Origin: Drosophila pseudoobscura
Taxonomy: Eukaryota; Arthropoda; Insecta; Diptera; Drosophilidae
Direction: 5' to 3'
Assembly (NCBI RefSeq): GCF_009870125.1
Contig: NC_046679.1
Span: forward strand, 13,516,001-13,580,000
Length of the DNA stretch: 64,000 nucleotides
Made by a program: the position numbers and the translations under genes. Of this stretch, positions 15,040 through 25,744 are shown piece by piece (position 1 is the stretch's first letter; each line of letters starts with the position of its first letter). The notes beneath the pieces were generated by a model. It was given only the letters and a program-made list of their open reading frames with translations. It was not told the origin of the DNA and did not search any database.

Positions 15040-17377
15040 TTAAACGATCGCATACTGCTCGTAAAGTAGTTCCCTGATCTTGTAATATTCCTCCGATAAG
15101 CAGCCCTCCATTGCCACTTTGCCGGCATCAACGCGTCGCAGCGCCAAGGTGCCATTGGTGCACCAGAGGACACCGCCTGAAAACTCCGAGTTGATGTTGT
15201 TTCGCAGGAGAATCTGCTTGAAATCCGAAAGCTTCAACTCGTTGATGAGCACTGAATTGTGGACGGGAATCTCGTCCTCCTCGAGTGTCTCCAGTGTGAG
15301 AGTTTTCCCCTCCTGCATGGCGGCATCCTGCTCGACCGTCACATCCATGGCTGTGGGGGGAGCATCGATGGCTTTCAGACGCATGCCCAGACGGCCATCG
15401 ACCCAGGCCACCTCTGCATCCTTGCCCTTCTGGAACTGCAGCTGAGAGACTAGACCCTCGGTCAGACGCACTTGGTAGATGTGAATCTCTGTGGTCACAT
15501 CGATGATCTCGCCCTTTTGCGGCGTGAACACGCGTGCGCCCACATTCTGCTCGCAGTGTTTGGCCACCACCTGGGTGCCCTCTTCCGTCCCATGGACAAC
15601 GATGACGCGACGCGGTCGAAGTTGCGAGAGAATTTTCAGCATGGACTCCCCGTCCGAGCGGCCCTCGAAGTCGATCCTCTGGATTTGTGCATTCACTTCG
15701 ATCGTTTTGCGTTGGTTAATCAGTTTAGTGGGCTTCTCCAGCAGCTGGACGTCGGTGTCCATGGCACCATTGGCCTGCTGTTCAATGCCTATGCCAGGCT
15801 CCTCTTTCTTCACATTTTCCTTGTTCTGCTCCTCGGGTGGGAATTCGGTGTTGTTCATATCCGCAATGCGATAATCATCCAGATTGATGATCTCGCCGTA
15901 CTCATCGTACTTGATCTTCTCCTCGTGGTAGGGGAACATCACATGGTGACGTTTGTTCGATTTAAAGAAGCCGGAATGATGACGCCCCTCTGGACGAACG
16001 ACAATATCGTGTTTGCCCGTGATGACGCTCATCTCGATGTCATCTTCGGACTCGGAGCTGCTCTCCTCCTCCGGCTCTGGCTTGGCAATCAGCGGGTTAA
16101 TCTTCTCACCTTGTGTGCGCAGATACTCTTCAAGTTCGGCGCCTTCCAGTTCGACGCGCCTCCGTACGTCCAACTCGATTTGCCGGCCCGGGGCATAGTT
16201 CTCCACCAGCTCCATGGCTAAGGTGCCGGGAGATGTGCGGGTGGTCAGAATAATGCTATTGTTGGCATTGCTGGCCCACTGAATAAAGAGATCCCGTGTG
16301 AAACCGCTCTCCAGGTCCGGCGTGCTGGCCAGCACCACCTTCGGGCCGGCTGGCAGTTTGTACACGTCCGCCAGGGTGTGGCACAGTTGAATGTGCTTGA
16401 ACTGGAAGGGATTGTTGCGGGCTCCCTCGAAGGCTTTGGTCAGCTTGTCGCTCATCCACTCGATCTGTGACTTGGCGAACTCCACCACGTTGTAGCTGAC
16501 GTTGTTCAGCAAGGCCAGCGAGTAGGCCATCAGGCCCGACTCCTTGTTTTTCCACAGCTGATCCAACATGTGGGCCAGCTCCAGCATCCGACCCGCCGTG
16601 TCTGCCGCTATGAGCACATTGCCATTGTTTCTCACGGTCTGCAGGATGTTCGTCATTAGCTTCTCATCGCGGGCACGCCTACGCGCCTGCTGGTATTGTG
16701 CATTGTAGGCGTCGGTAATGAGCAGCGACGGTCGCTGCAGGCGGTCAAGCTCGCAGCCACTCAGATGGCGCTCCTTCTTGTGGTTGAAGTCGGTGGCATA
16801 GACAATGTCCTCCTCGCCGACCTTCACTATCTTCCAAATGGTGCCGCCAATCATATGTCCAGCATTCAGAGGCGTTATGGATATGCCATAGCCTTTTCCC
16901 TTTAACGAAACCGTTTGGTTGTACTTGAGCTGGGTGATCTTCTCGAAGGCGGTGTCCACATCATCCAGGGAGAACAGATCAAAGTCGCCCATGTTGAAGT
17001 GAGACATGTACAGATCGTACATGAACATCTGACCCATCTTGAATACTGGTATCGTGGCGTAAATGGGACAATTAAGGCCCAGCTTTCCCACCAGATACGG
17101 CAGGGCGCCCAGATGATATGCATCTGGGTGGGAGAGCAGTACAGCATCTAGTGTGTGCACTTGCCTGGAATGAATGTTCAGAATGTTTTGTTTATTTATT
17201 GTCGTCTCTCCTCCACACACGCACACACCTTTTGAGTTCCTTTATGAAATTGGCATCGAATTTCTCGTCCCATCCGCAGTCTAACAGAATTCGCACATCG
17301 TCAATCTGGAGTATGTAGCATGGCGGCGACTCATCCATTGCCCCGGATATCGTGTGCAGCTTGATAATTGAAGTCAT
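15040..17377 (-). CDS. Cpsf100: Cleavage and polyadenylation specificity factor 100 kDa subunit (CPSF2)
   Basis: The exons are 17229-17377 and 15040-17164, coding for 757 residues. It is a core subunit of the nuclear mRNA 3'-end processing and histone pre-mRNA cleavage complexes, paired with the CPSF73 endonuclease. The fold is metallo-beta-lactamase plus beta-CASP plus RMMBL. Unlike CPSF73 the zinc-binding signature is degenerate: the expected HxHxDH is SHPDAYHLG at residues 61-69, so this subunit should be catalytically inactive, as known for CPSF100. Further landmarks are LLDCGWDE near residue 30, the region around [15 protein letters not shown], and [11 protein letters not shown] near the C-terminus. 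An acidic low-complexity insert ([14 protein letters not shown]) lies in the middle. The donor of the 64-nt intron, AAAAG|GTGTGTG, is weak compared with the others in the window. Confidence 0.98.
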
Positions 17378-17570
17378 TTTATGGAACTAAACTAATAAAC
17401 AATTGTTGAATCTATTTTGGCTCGAAAAACGCATCAGCCGGTCTAGGGCTGCACAAGAAAGTCCGAGAGCGTTGCCGGAGAGCTGGAATATGAACCATCT
17501 TTTGTAGTTCACGAATAACTAGTTCTTTGTTATTATGGCCATGTGACACTAGACTTTGCCGACAGACTTA

Positions 17571-17646
17571 GACAGAGATAGCGTTACAGTGTGAGCGAGT
17601 GAAATATATGAAAGCCTGGCGTTTCGTCTCTTATGCTATCTCTGTC
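17571..17646. repeat. Short inverted repeat (12-bp perfect arms)
   Basis: GACAGAGATAGC at 17571-17582 is exactly complementary to GCTATCTCTGTC at 17635-17646. The loop of 52 bases contains CAGTGTGAGCGAGTG. It could be a transposon end, a stem-loop or chance. Confidence 0.7.
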
Positions 17647-17670
17647 TTGCAGTGTAGATTGGACTTGGAG

Positions 17671-17829
17671 TAATAAAGAATACCTAAAAGAGTTTTCTGT
17701 CTACTGTCCCACTTTATGGTCAGAAGTCTAATAAATACATCCCAATGTGAATGTGTCTTATCAGTTTTAAGAACTTCAGCACCTTATCTGTTTATTGATT
17801 TTGTAATTGGCAATCGTTTTATCTCAAGT
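17671..17829. repeat. Direct repeat, copy 1 (159 bp)
   Basis: It aligns without net gaps to 17974-18132. Shared blocks are taataaagaatac, ctactgtcccactt/ttactgtcccactt, catcccaatgtgaatgt, cttatcagttttaagaa, ccttatctgtttattga and ggcaatcgttttatctcaagt. Confidence 0.85.
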
Positions 17830-17973
17830 GGTATATCAAATAGTGCATCAGCTCATCGTCTGAAAGCCGGGAGGCGGCTACGACCAAAAAAAGAGCTAGT
17901 TTGGATTTCTAGCCAGACTTTTTGCAGAGCAGCCACAAAGATTATCTATTGTTATGCAATTTTAACTTGAGGC

Positions 17974-18132
17974 TAATAAAGAATACATAAAAGTGTTGTC
18001 GGTTTACTGTCCCACTTCATGGTCGGATGTCCAATTACTCCATCCCAATGTGAATGTATCTTATCAGTTTTAAGAAATTAAGCGCCTTATCTGTTTATTG
18101 AGTTTGGAATTGGCAATCGTTTTATCTCAAGT
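17974..18132. repeat. Direct repeat, copy 2 (159 bp)
   Basis: Second copy of the 17671-17829 unit, offset by exactly 303 bases. The flanks (for example 17830-17973 against 18133 onward) do not match, so only the 159-bp unit is duplicated. No coding potential is seen in either copy. Confidence 0.85.
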
Positions 18133-18712
18133 ATTTTCACTTAACGATAAATCTGATTATGGAGACATCCTATACAACAACAAAAGCATGGTTTTATTAT
18201 TTCAGTGGCTTTGCAGCCCTGGCCTTGTCTGCATAACCAGCAGTGCTGTCGATTACGCCTTTTTCCCGCAGATCTGGCTTTTTTTTTAGTAGTAGAAAAA
18301 TGTGGTCGGTTCATCATTGCTTTGCTTCTCTCTCCTTTAGTTGTGTTCACTTTTTCTAAGCGACGATTGCGTGCGGATGAAAAGATAAAATAAACAAGTA
18401 AGGCAAAGTTTACGAATACGAATCAGAAGCTAGCCCCACAGAGCTGGATGAGCTAATGAAAATCATATAAAATACATATTAAATACACAAATACATATTA
18501 AATTAAAAATTGTTAACGCCATTATTTACGTTTTTTTTGTTTGTATGAAAATGTTCAGCTTTTTTTCGTTTTCTTCAAGTTACAAACAGCTTTTTTTCTG
18601 ATAAAAACTTGTCAGCACTGATAACCAGCTATATATATTCGATTTCTTAAGAATTCAACGGATATGTGTTACTGTTTTGTGGGAGTTCGCGTCCAGATCC
18701 CGCTCCAACATA

Positions 18713-19681
18713 ATGTTTGTACGGATCCCGTATCGCCTCCACATTTATGACTTGCTGAAGACCATTGGAATCGTTACGCTCATCGTGTACTTGGCGCTGC
18801 CTTTCCGCTTTGCGTCCCACTACGACTACATCGATGGCGCCCACATAGAGGGTGCGCTGCTCCCGCAGGTCACGCTAAATGTCTCCCTGCAGCAAACATT
18901 CGAATGTAGCTACACGGACATCATTGCTAACAACAGATTTGTGTACAGCAGTGCCTACTACCACGAGACCGTCCACCATGCGGAGGAGATCTGGCCAGGA
19001 GGGGAATTCAGGCCGGAGCAGTGTCAGGCTCGGTACAGCACCGCCATTATTGTGCCCTATCGCCAGCGGGAGGAGCAGCTGCGCGCCTTCCTCACCTACA
19101 TGCACAACTATCTGCGCCAGCAACTGATCCATTATCGAATTTTTCTGGTCGAGCAGTACGACCAAAAGCCATTCAACCGAGCCATGCTCCTCAACATCGG
19201 GGCCAAGGTGGCGGCCGAGTACGGTTTTCCGTGCCTCATCCTGCATGACGTGGACCTCATGCCGCTCAACTCGGGGCAGATGTATGCCTGTGTGGAGACG
19301 CCTCGACACATGTGCCCGGCGTTGGACCACTGGCGCTTCCACCTGCCTTACCAAGGCCTGTTTGGCGGTGTGGTGGCCATAACTACCTTGCAGTTTAAAC
19401 AGATAAATGGAATGTCCAATGTCTACCATGGCTGGGGCGGTGAAGACGACGATCTCTATGTGCGTATAATGGACGAGGGAATTGGTATCTGCCGCTTTGC
19501 TCCGGAGTACAGCGAGTACACGATGTTGAAGCACAAACCGGAGAATCCCAATGAGCATCGTCGGGCACTCCTTCAAGCCGCTAAATTGCGCCGATTCATG
19601 GATGGACTTAGCTCGCTGGTCTACAAGGAGGTGGAACGACGGATGCACAGTCTGTTTACGCACATTCTGGTAGAGACCTGA
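18713..19681 (+). CDS. beta4GalT7: Xylosylprotein beta-1,4-galactosyltransferase 7
   Basis: A single exon encodes 322 residues. The enzyme transfers galactose from UDP-galactose to xylose, the second sugar of the glycosaminoglycan-protein linker, in the Golgi lumen, and is needed for heparan and chondroitin sulphate proteoglycans. It is a type II membrane protein: a short cytosolic tail, a hydrophobic anchor at about 14-31 (LLKTIGIVTLIVYLALPF), then the luminal domain. Family motifs are PYRQREEQL (115-123), FNRAMLLNIG (154-163), the metal-binding DVD at 179-181 in LHDVDLMP, FGGV, and WGWGGEDDD-like YHGWGGEDDD (238-247). The start is the ATG at 18713; the frame is open further upstream but without another ATG. 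It has no introns, unlike its neighbours. AATAAA is at 20028-20033. Confidence 0.97.
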   Translation: MFVRIPYRLHIYDLLKTIGIVTLIVYLALPFRFASHYDYIDGAHIEGALLPQVTLNVSLQQTFECSYTDIIANNRFVYSSAYYHETVHHAEEIWPGGEFRPEQCQARYSTAIIVPYRQREEQLRAFLTYMHNYLRQQLIHYRIFLVEQYDQKPFNRAMLLNIGAKVAAEYGFPCLILHDVDLMPLNSGQMYACVETPRHMCPALDHWRFHLPYQGLFGGVVAITTLQFKQINGMSNVYHGWGGEDDDLYVRIMDEGIGICRFAPEYSEYTMLKHKPENPNEHRRALLQAAKLRRFMDGLSSLVYKEVERRMHSLFTHILVET

Positions 19682-20327
19682 GCTACGACTCAGTATTGTT
19701 AATTAGCTTTTAGCTTTTAACTAATTGTTAGGGGACTAGGACTAGAACGAAATAGGGGATTCATGGTGGATGGATACCCACCCAAAAGGGGGCTTGTTAG
19801 TTAGTCGCACTGTTTTAGTGCCTGGCATTTAGAATTGTTTTAGATCTGGGATGCATATAGTTTAGCAAGAGATTAGCTACTTTGATCGTGATATCTCCTC
19901 TCATTAGGCTAAGTCGGAAATCAAAGCTGTTATGGAAGTAGTAGTACAAAGTGGAAATCTTTAAATAAGACTATATCGAATAATCATGATTAAGCACGCT
20001 CTGCATCTGCCAATAATACATAAATCAATAAATATGAAAGTGATTTCTTTACTTTTGGAGGATCGGATTTAATCCGACAGCTGAATTCTGGGAACAGGTG
20101 CAACACAGCTAACGAAACTTGGAAAAATGTAACTCTATATCGTATTTAGATTCGGTAGAAAAATTATTGTAATAATTCAAGTGAAATCTAACCAGGATGT
20201 ATTTCCTTTTCCTTATAAGTCTCAGTAGCCCATACAAAATTCGAATTCATTCGTGTGTTTATTCCGTTGTTAATTTTTAATTTTCTACTTATGTTTATAT
20301 GTACGGACCTTTTATAAGTTTGACATC
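19682..20327 (+). other. 3' flank of beta4GalT7 and upstream region of the next gene
   Basis: No gene is seen. The AATAAA at 20028-20033 probably ends the beta4GalT7 transcript, giving a 3' UTR of about 350-370 nt. The remaining 300 bases should hold the promoter of the APMAP-like gene; no core motif is recognised with confidence. Confidence 0.55.
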
Positions 20328-21767
20328 ATGGTGATCACATTGAGAAGGGCATTTAAGAACGTTACGATTATAGCGCTGGTCATCTTATATCTGCCCGGAT
20401 TGTCGCCTAGAACGACATTCCCCTTCACGAAATTCTCGTAAGTTGTACATTTGTAAGATATAGATCGGAATTACTTCATATATGTCTTGTATATGCGAAG
20501 GATAACCAAACCAAAAAAACTGGAAGGTGCTCTAGAGCCAAACCATCGCCTGGATGGAGCTGAACGTCTCCTAGAGGGTCGCGTTTTTGGCCCCGAGTGT
20601 CTCATAGCGAAAAGTAATGAAATCTACACAGGTCTGCGGGGCGGAAATTTAGCCAGGATAATATTGGATGGAAGTAAAGATGGACAAATTGCGTATTTTG
20701 CAAAGACTGGGCGGGCCTGTGGTAGGCAAAGCAGCAATAAAAGAGATCTCCATTATAGGGATTTCCTCTCTTTCAGATGATATCTTCCAGTTTTCTCTCT
20801 GCGGACTACTTTTGGGCCTGGCTTTTGACTCACAAGGAAACAATCTGATTGTGGCTGATGGCTTCTTAGGCATATGGGAAGTGGATCTGGACACGAACAA
20901 TAAGTCATTGCTGGTGTCGACACAGCAGGAGCTGCCAGGTCAGACTGTGAATCGCCCAGGCAAGCTCTTCAACGGTGTGGCAGTCAGTAGTCAAGGGAAC
21001 ATCTACTGGACCGACTCCATGTCGGACGACCTGCTGTATGCTGTCGTTGCCAATCCCTCGGGCCGGTGAGTGCATGTGGAAGGAAGAGCTAACTCAGTCA
21101 ACAGCTATTGATGGTCTTCTCTTTCAGCCTTTTCAGATATAATCGAGCCAACAATGTAATCGAGGTTCTTTTGGATGGGCTATTTTTGGCGAATGGTGTG
21201 GCCCTGAGCCCTGATGAGGACTTTATTGTCGTGGCCGAGACAGCGGCCATGCGCCTGACCAAGTTTTACCTCAAAGGACCCAAGGCTGGTCAGAGCGAGA
21301 TATTTGTGGATGGTCTGCCCGGTTTGCCGGATAACCTGACCCCCGATGCCGAGGGCATATGGGTGCCATTGGTCATTAGTGTAGACAACCGGAAGCCAAA
21401 TTTATTTGCCATTTTGGCCCCTTATCCGCTGTTACGCAACTGTATAGCCCGATTGCTGGCCATGCTGCTTTTTCCCTTGCGCTTCGTTAACAGTTTATAC
21501 TCCAATAAGGTTTACCCTGTGGCTTTTCGTTTCTTCATCAAGTATATTCAGATGCACAGCGCCAGACGAACAACTGTGGTGCGCGTGGACTGGAATGGCA
21601 AGATAGTGGACTCGTTACACGGCTTCGATTCGACTGCTTCTGGAATTTCTCATGTCTTGGAACTCGATGAGTACTTGTACTTGGGATCGAGCTTTAATAA
21701 TTATCTGCTACGTATAAAGAATCCGTATGAGAAAAACAAAACTTTTGGTGCCAATTGGTGGTGGTAA
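20328..21767 (+). CDS. APMAP / strictosidine-synthase-like beta-propeller membrane protein
   Basis: The exons are 20328-20437, 20501-20721, 20777-21065 and 21128-21767, coding for 419 residues. An N-terminal signal-anchor (about residues 10-28, FKNVTIIALVILYLPGL) is followed by a six-bladed beta-propeller of the strictosidine synthase / arylesterase-like superfamily. Family landmarks are LEGRVFGPECL, GNNLIVADGFLGIWEVD, NGVAVSSQGNIYWTDS (residues around 180), FLANGVALSPDEDFIVVAETAAMRL split by the usual loops, and DGLPGLPDNLTPDAEGIWVPL. This matches animal adipocyte plasma membrane-associated protein and the fly hemomucin group. No plant-type strictosidine reaction is expected; a hydrolase activity is possible but unproven. 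The first acceptor (tatgcgaag|g) has a poor pyrimidine tract. From memory the D. melanogaster counterpart may be CG11833; hemomucin itself has a long mucin tail that is absent here. Confidence 0.93.
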
Positions 21768-22202
21768 AAATGATTGCCTAATAATTGATACTCTTTACAT
21801 TAAAGGGGAAAGAAAAGTACAAATCGAATTCTGTTGAATTGATATATTATATTTTGTAAAATATAGTTAAGGAGCAATTGCACAATGCACCGGGGGGACA
21901 AGTACATGGATAGTTGGTTGGCTTTTTGTCTAGCTAACAATAATAATACGTACACTATAATTAATGCTACATGCATTCGTTTCACATTTGATATTGGTTG
22001 CGTTGCGGAATGTGTCAACGAACAGGGGACCGGACCAATAGGACCTGACCTGCGTTAAAATCTACATAATACATATAAGTTAAAACGTTCCAAACAGACA
22101 CTAACACTCACACTCACACGGACCCACACATGAGACACATTCGTACAGGTAAATTGCTGTATATTAGATATATGGAATTGGTTAATTTGGCTACGACTGT
22201 GT
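21768..22202. other. Convergent 3' region (APMAP-like gene / SCYL2-like gene)
   Basis: This lies between two converging stop codons. ATTAAA at 21799-21804 is a likely plus-strand polyadenylation signal. No gene is seen; the sequence probably consists of the two 3' UTRs. Confidence 0.5.
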
Positions 22203-25087
22203 CTAGTTCAAAAAGTTAAGTATATCCTGCTGGGAGAGTGCATTGATGTTCTGGTTATCAGTTCCCTGCATCACCGTCTGCGTCTGCGGCACGAGTGTTT
22301 GTGGTGGCGCCATGGCCTTGTTCATGCCCAGACTCTGCTGCTGTTGCTGCTGCTGAATGCTGTTCAAGCTGTAGCCCGTTGGATAGATATAGTTCACTTG
22401 TGACTGCTGCAGCGTGTACATATTGGCACCGTTCGTATTGTTTGGCTTGGGGGCACCACCGCTGCTATTGCCACTACCACTGCCACTTCCAAAGGGATCC
22501 AGGTCATCCAGCGATGAGAAGTTATTGTTGCTGGCCTGCGGTGATGCGAGCTGATGGTTCATCACCAGCGGATTGGCACTGTGCCAGCCATTGTTAGGAC
22601 TGGGAGCTGGTGCCAGACTGCTCAGGTTGCTCTGCATCAGCGAGGACAGAATGTCAGGCTTAGAGGATCCTGCTGCTGTTGCTACTCCTTTGGGTGCTGT
22701 GGATGCTGCGGGCAGTGCGGGGGCCACGGCTGGTATGGTCATTGTGTTGTGCGATATTCTGGAATAGCAAAGGGGGTTCTTGAGTTTGCACTGCTTCATT
22801 CTGGTCTGCTGAATCCTACTTGAGCTGTTCTCTGGTCTTCATGGGCGCTAAGGTACTGGCAGCTGGGAGGCCTTGTGGCTGACCCACTGTAAAGCCGGAG
22901 AACATGTCATCGTTGTTCTTGTTGCCATTGCTGGCGCTAGGGGAAATTGTGCTGCTCTCGAGTTCGTTAGCCAATATCTCGGAAGCATCTTTGGGTCTGT
23001 AAATCATAATAATGAATCTCAATAAAAGCATTCGAAAGAAAGAGCTCTGGTCTCGGGTCTTACTTATTGTCTCGCTGGATGGTGGAAAGTTGCTGTAACT
23101 TTTCGCGCTGTTCTTGCTCCACACGGCCCAACATCTCCTTGATCAATGCTATTATAGTATTGAATTGAGCAATGGTGAGGCCATTCTCCACGCTGAGAGG
23201 CACTAGAAATGGCACGCACTTGTGTGCCATGACATCCTTGGTTATTCCCAGCTTCGTGTTGGTCATGGCAATTTTATAAATTCCTTAGGAAACGACGGAG
23301 AAAGTAAGTTATGGGAACATGTTTGGGGTCTTCACTGGACTCTCACCTATGATGCCCATGATAATGGCCGGCTCGCGGCTTTGTATTTGCTGCAGGAAAG
23401 GCAAAATCTCATCCAGCACCAACCACTTGTCGAGGTTCTCCAGCAGCTTTCCTATGGATATCAGACAGTTGACCTTTATCGAGACATTGCTGCTCAGCAG
23501 GCAAAGCTTCTTGATGCGCGGAAGCACCGAGTTCTTCATGGCATTGTAGTCGATCAGCGTGGAGAATGTGGGCAAGACGGCCAGACAGAGTTCCTGGATC
23601 TGCGGCATGTCGCACTCCAAAGATCGATACAGCAGCGGCAGAACACTTTGCTTCACTTCTTCTGCGGGTGTGAGTTTCAGCAGGAGATCCATTTTCTGCA
23701 TGAATATCAGCAGAATCTGTATGGGATCTGTCAGCTTGAAGATGGGCTTCAGGTGCGGCAGTATGTGGTCGCAGTACTCCCGCTGGCTGCTCATCTCGGC
23801 TATCAGGAGGACATTGGGCAGCACAAACGGAATCATTGGCGAGTTGACAAATTCCTTGACCAGATATGGCAGAATTGAGTGGAGATTCACGCGGTGCGGC
23901 AGCGTCGGAATGATTTGCGGCAGACCCTTGTAGAACTTGGACTTTTGCAGATTGTCCCACTGGTAGAGCGAGTCCAGATAACTGAGCGTCTTCACGCCTA
24001 CATCCTGGAAGTATACGATTTGCTTCAGCTCGTGCAGTTTGGGCCGCAAACTGGCGCTGGGATGCAGCAGCGCTTTCAGACTCTCCGTCAGCTCATTGGG
24101 AATTGTGTTCATGGCTGGATATTTGCGCTGGTTCAATTCGTTGCAGTATCTCCTGAAGCCACTGTAGTCGCTGCCGAACATTTTCAAAGGCTTGCCCGCG
24201 TAAATGGTAAAGATGAGCACGCCTGAAAGGAATCAAAGAGATTAAAGCAATGCCATAGCGATCATTCAGTGAACAAACCCAAGGAAAAGAGATCACTGTC
24301 CGGGGTGTTCACACTGTTAAGGGCCAGCTCTGGCGCCGTATACTCCAGACTCGGCTGCGCCAAAACATGCATCGATGTGGTGTACTCCCGGCAAGGCCAA
24401 TGTGGTGTGCCATCCGTTGCCGGCTGATTGGCTATGCAAAAATCGAAGCCAAACAACTTCCAGCTGCGATTCTTGTTGATCACAATCGTCTCGGCGCTGA
24501 TGTTGCGGTGAACAATTTTGGCGTCGTTGTGTAGGAACTGCAGGCCGTCGAAAAGCTGCAGCAGACCGTGTCTAATTTCCACATCGTACAGCTTCTTCTC
24601 GGAGCGCACGGAATCGCCGACGACATTCGACAGGGACGCGAAAACCGGCTCCGTGGCAAAAGCCAGCGAGTCGCGACTCTCCTCGAGCGGGTGCTGCACG
24701 GTCAGCACATGCGGATGTCGGATTTTGGTCAGCTGCTGCACGCCTCGTCGCAGTGTCTCCAACATAGTCTCTCTGTCGTCCTTGGACCAGCGTTCCAGGA
24801 CCTTCTTCTCGAAGACAAAAACGGACACTTCCTGCTTTGTGCTCTTCTTGTAGCCATTGTAGACCTTCCACATGAGCCCTGTGTGCGTGTAGGATATGAT
24901 ATAAGCCACAATATGTTGACGTTACTTCCCCACACCCCATCCACATCCACATCTACTCACCCACTCCCGCCGTGCACACCTGTTCCAGGACCTCGTATTC
25001 CCTTGTTACGTTGTTGCCGGGCAGCACACCCGACAGGGTGGACACCGTGTGTACTGCTGTCGAGTAGAATTTGTTTATCATGTCCAT
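22203..25087 (-). CDS. CG1951: SCY1-like pseudokinase 2 (SCYL2/CVAK104)
   Basis: Six exons, 24961-25087, 24279-24878, 23347-24222, 23064-23283, 22820-22996 and 22203-22758, encode 851 residues. SCYL2 binds clathrin and AP complexes and acts in trans-Golgi and endosome traffic. The N-terminal kinase-like domain (about 30-330) is degenerate: the catalytic loop reads HRNISAETIV instead of HRD...N, and the DFG position reads FGFDFC, so phosphotransfer is doubtful. A helical HEAT-like region (about 340-640) follows, then a low-complexity C-terminus with a DPFG motif in SSLDDLDPFGSGSG, a Gln run (QQQQQQQ) and the ending ALSQQDILNFLN. DPF- and NPL-like short motifs fit adaptor and clathrin binding. 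A DRE-like TATCGAT lies about 90 bp before the start. All introns are short (about 51-87 nt). Confidence 0.95.
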
Positions 25088-25176
25088 CCTGCCTATATTA
25101 TTTGCAGCAACAACGGGTCCGAAGTTATTGTTTTTGCAAAATTCTTTTTGTTAGTAATCAATAAATGTATCGGATC

Positions 25177-25183
25177 TATCGAT
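25177..25183. promoter_or_regulatory. DRE-like site in SCYL2-like promoter
   Basis: TATCGAT lies about 90 bp upstream of the SCYL2-like ATG. DREF and BEAF-32 bind such sites at fly housekeeping promoters. This is a single site, so the evidence is modest. Confidence 0.45.
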
Positions 25184-25195
25184 TATATGCACGAA

Positions 25196-25545
25196 CTTAG
25201 CCCACTTAATCCCCCTCTATTTAAGCAGGTAAGCAACTTGAGTTAAGCCGCAGAAAACAATACTGTTTGAAAATTTCCTCTTTACGTTAAAAAATCACAC
25301 GATATCCTAACACGAGCTGCGCTAAAATTCTTTAAGATTCATTGTTTTCGTGGAGAGTGATTTAGCACCCATTTGTCAACAATGGGTTAAACTTCTCTGT
25401 ACATGATCGGAAATCATGTACCTTGATTTTGATATTCCTTAAGGACTATTAACTAGCGAAAACCCGTAGCCCTAAACACAGAATTGTATCCGATAGATGA
25501 ATCAATTTTAAAATCTTCTTTTTCTTGGATTGTGTCTAAAATAAG
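25196..25545. repeat. Dispersed repeat, copy B
   Basis: It resembles 2023-2345 in the same orientation, with shared blocks such as gaaaacaatactgtt, ctaaaattctt, caatgggttaa and tgatcggaaatcat. The block ggattgtgtctaaaataa near 25527 extends the match (copy A: cgattgtgtcgaaaataa near 2323). It lies about 110 bp upstream of the SCYL2-like start, the same place copy A takes at DIMT1. Confidence 0.55.
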
Positions 25546-25744
25546 TTTTAAGCAACAAAGGTCAACAATAAAACTGATCTCGATAACTATTCTGTAAGAA
25601 GAAAATGGGCTGCAAAATAATGTTGAAATAGCTTGAAAACAGAGACTGACTAGTTTCTGCATTCATTTAGACGCTTTAATAAAGATTTCCTTAATTATAC
25701 AAGACATGCTGCTCGTTTCTGGGCGTTTCTAACGTACAGTGCTT

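Larger units (their letters stand above)
17378..18712. other. Divergent intergenic region, Cpsf100 / beta4GalT7
   Basis: This 1.3 kb must hold both promoters. No TATA, motif 1 or DRE is convincing. A CACACTG-like core in TCACACTGTAACG on the minus strand near 17585-17595 is a weak motif 1 candidate for Cpsf100. The region contains a hairpin at 17571-17646 and a 159-bp direct repeat. No coding gene is seen. Confidence 0.5.

Noticed and set aside
15472-16221. A 249-codon frame antisense to Cpsf100
   Set aside because: Shadow of a strongly coding exon with GC-rich third positions. No family resemblance.
18875-19663. A 262-codon frame antisense to beta4GalT7
   Set aside because: Codon-bias shadow of the real gene, which has clear family motifs on the plus strand.
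23222-23878. A 218-codon frame antisense to the SCYL2-like gene
   Set aside because: Overlaps the conserved HEAT-like region and crosses its intron without regard to splice sites. A shadow.
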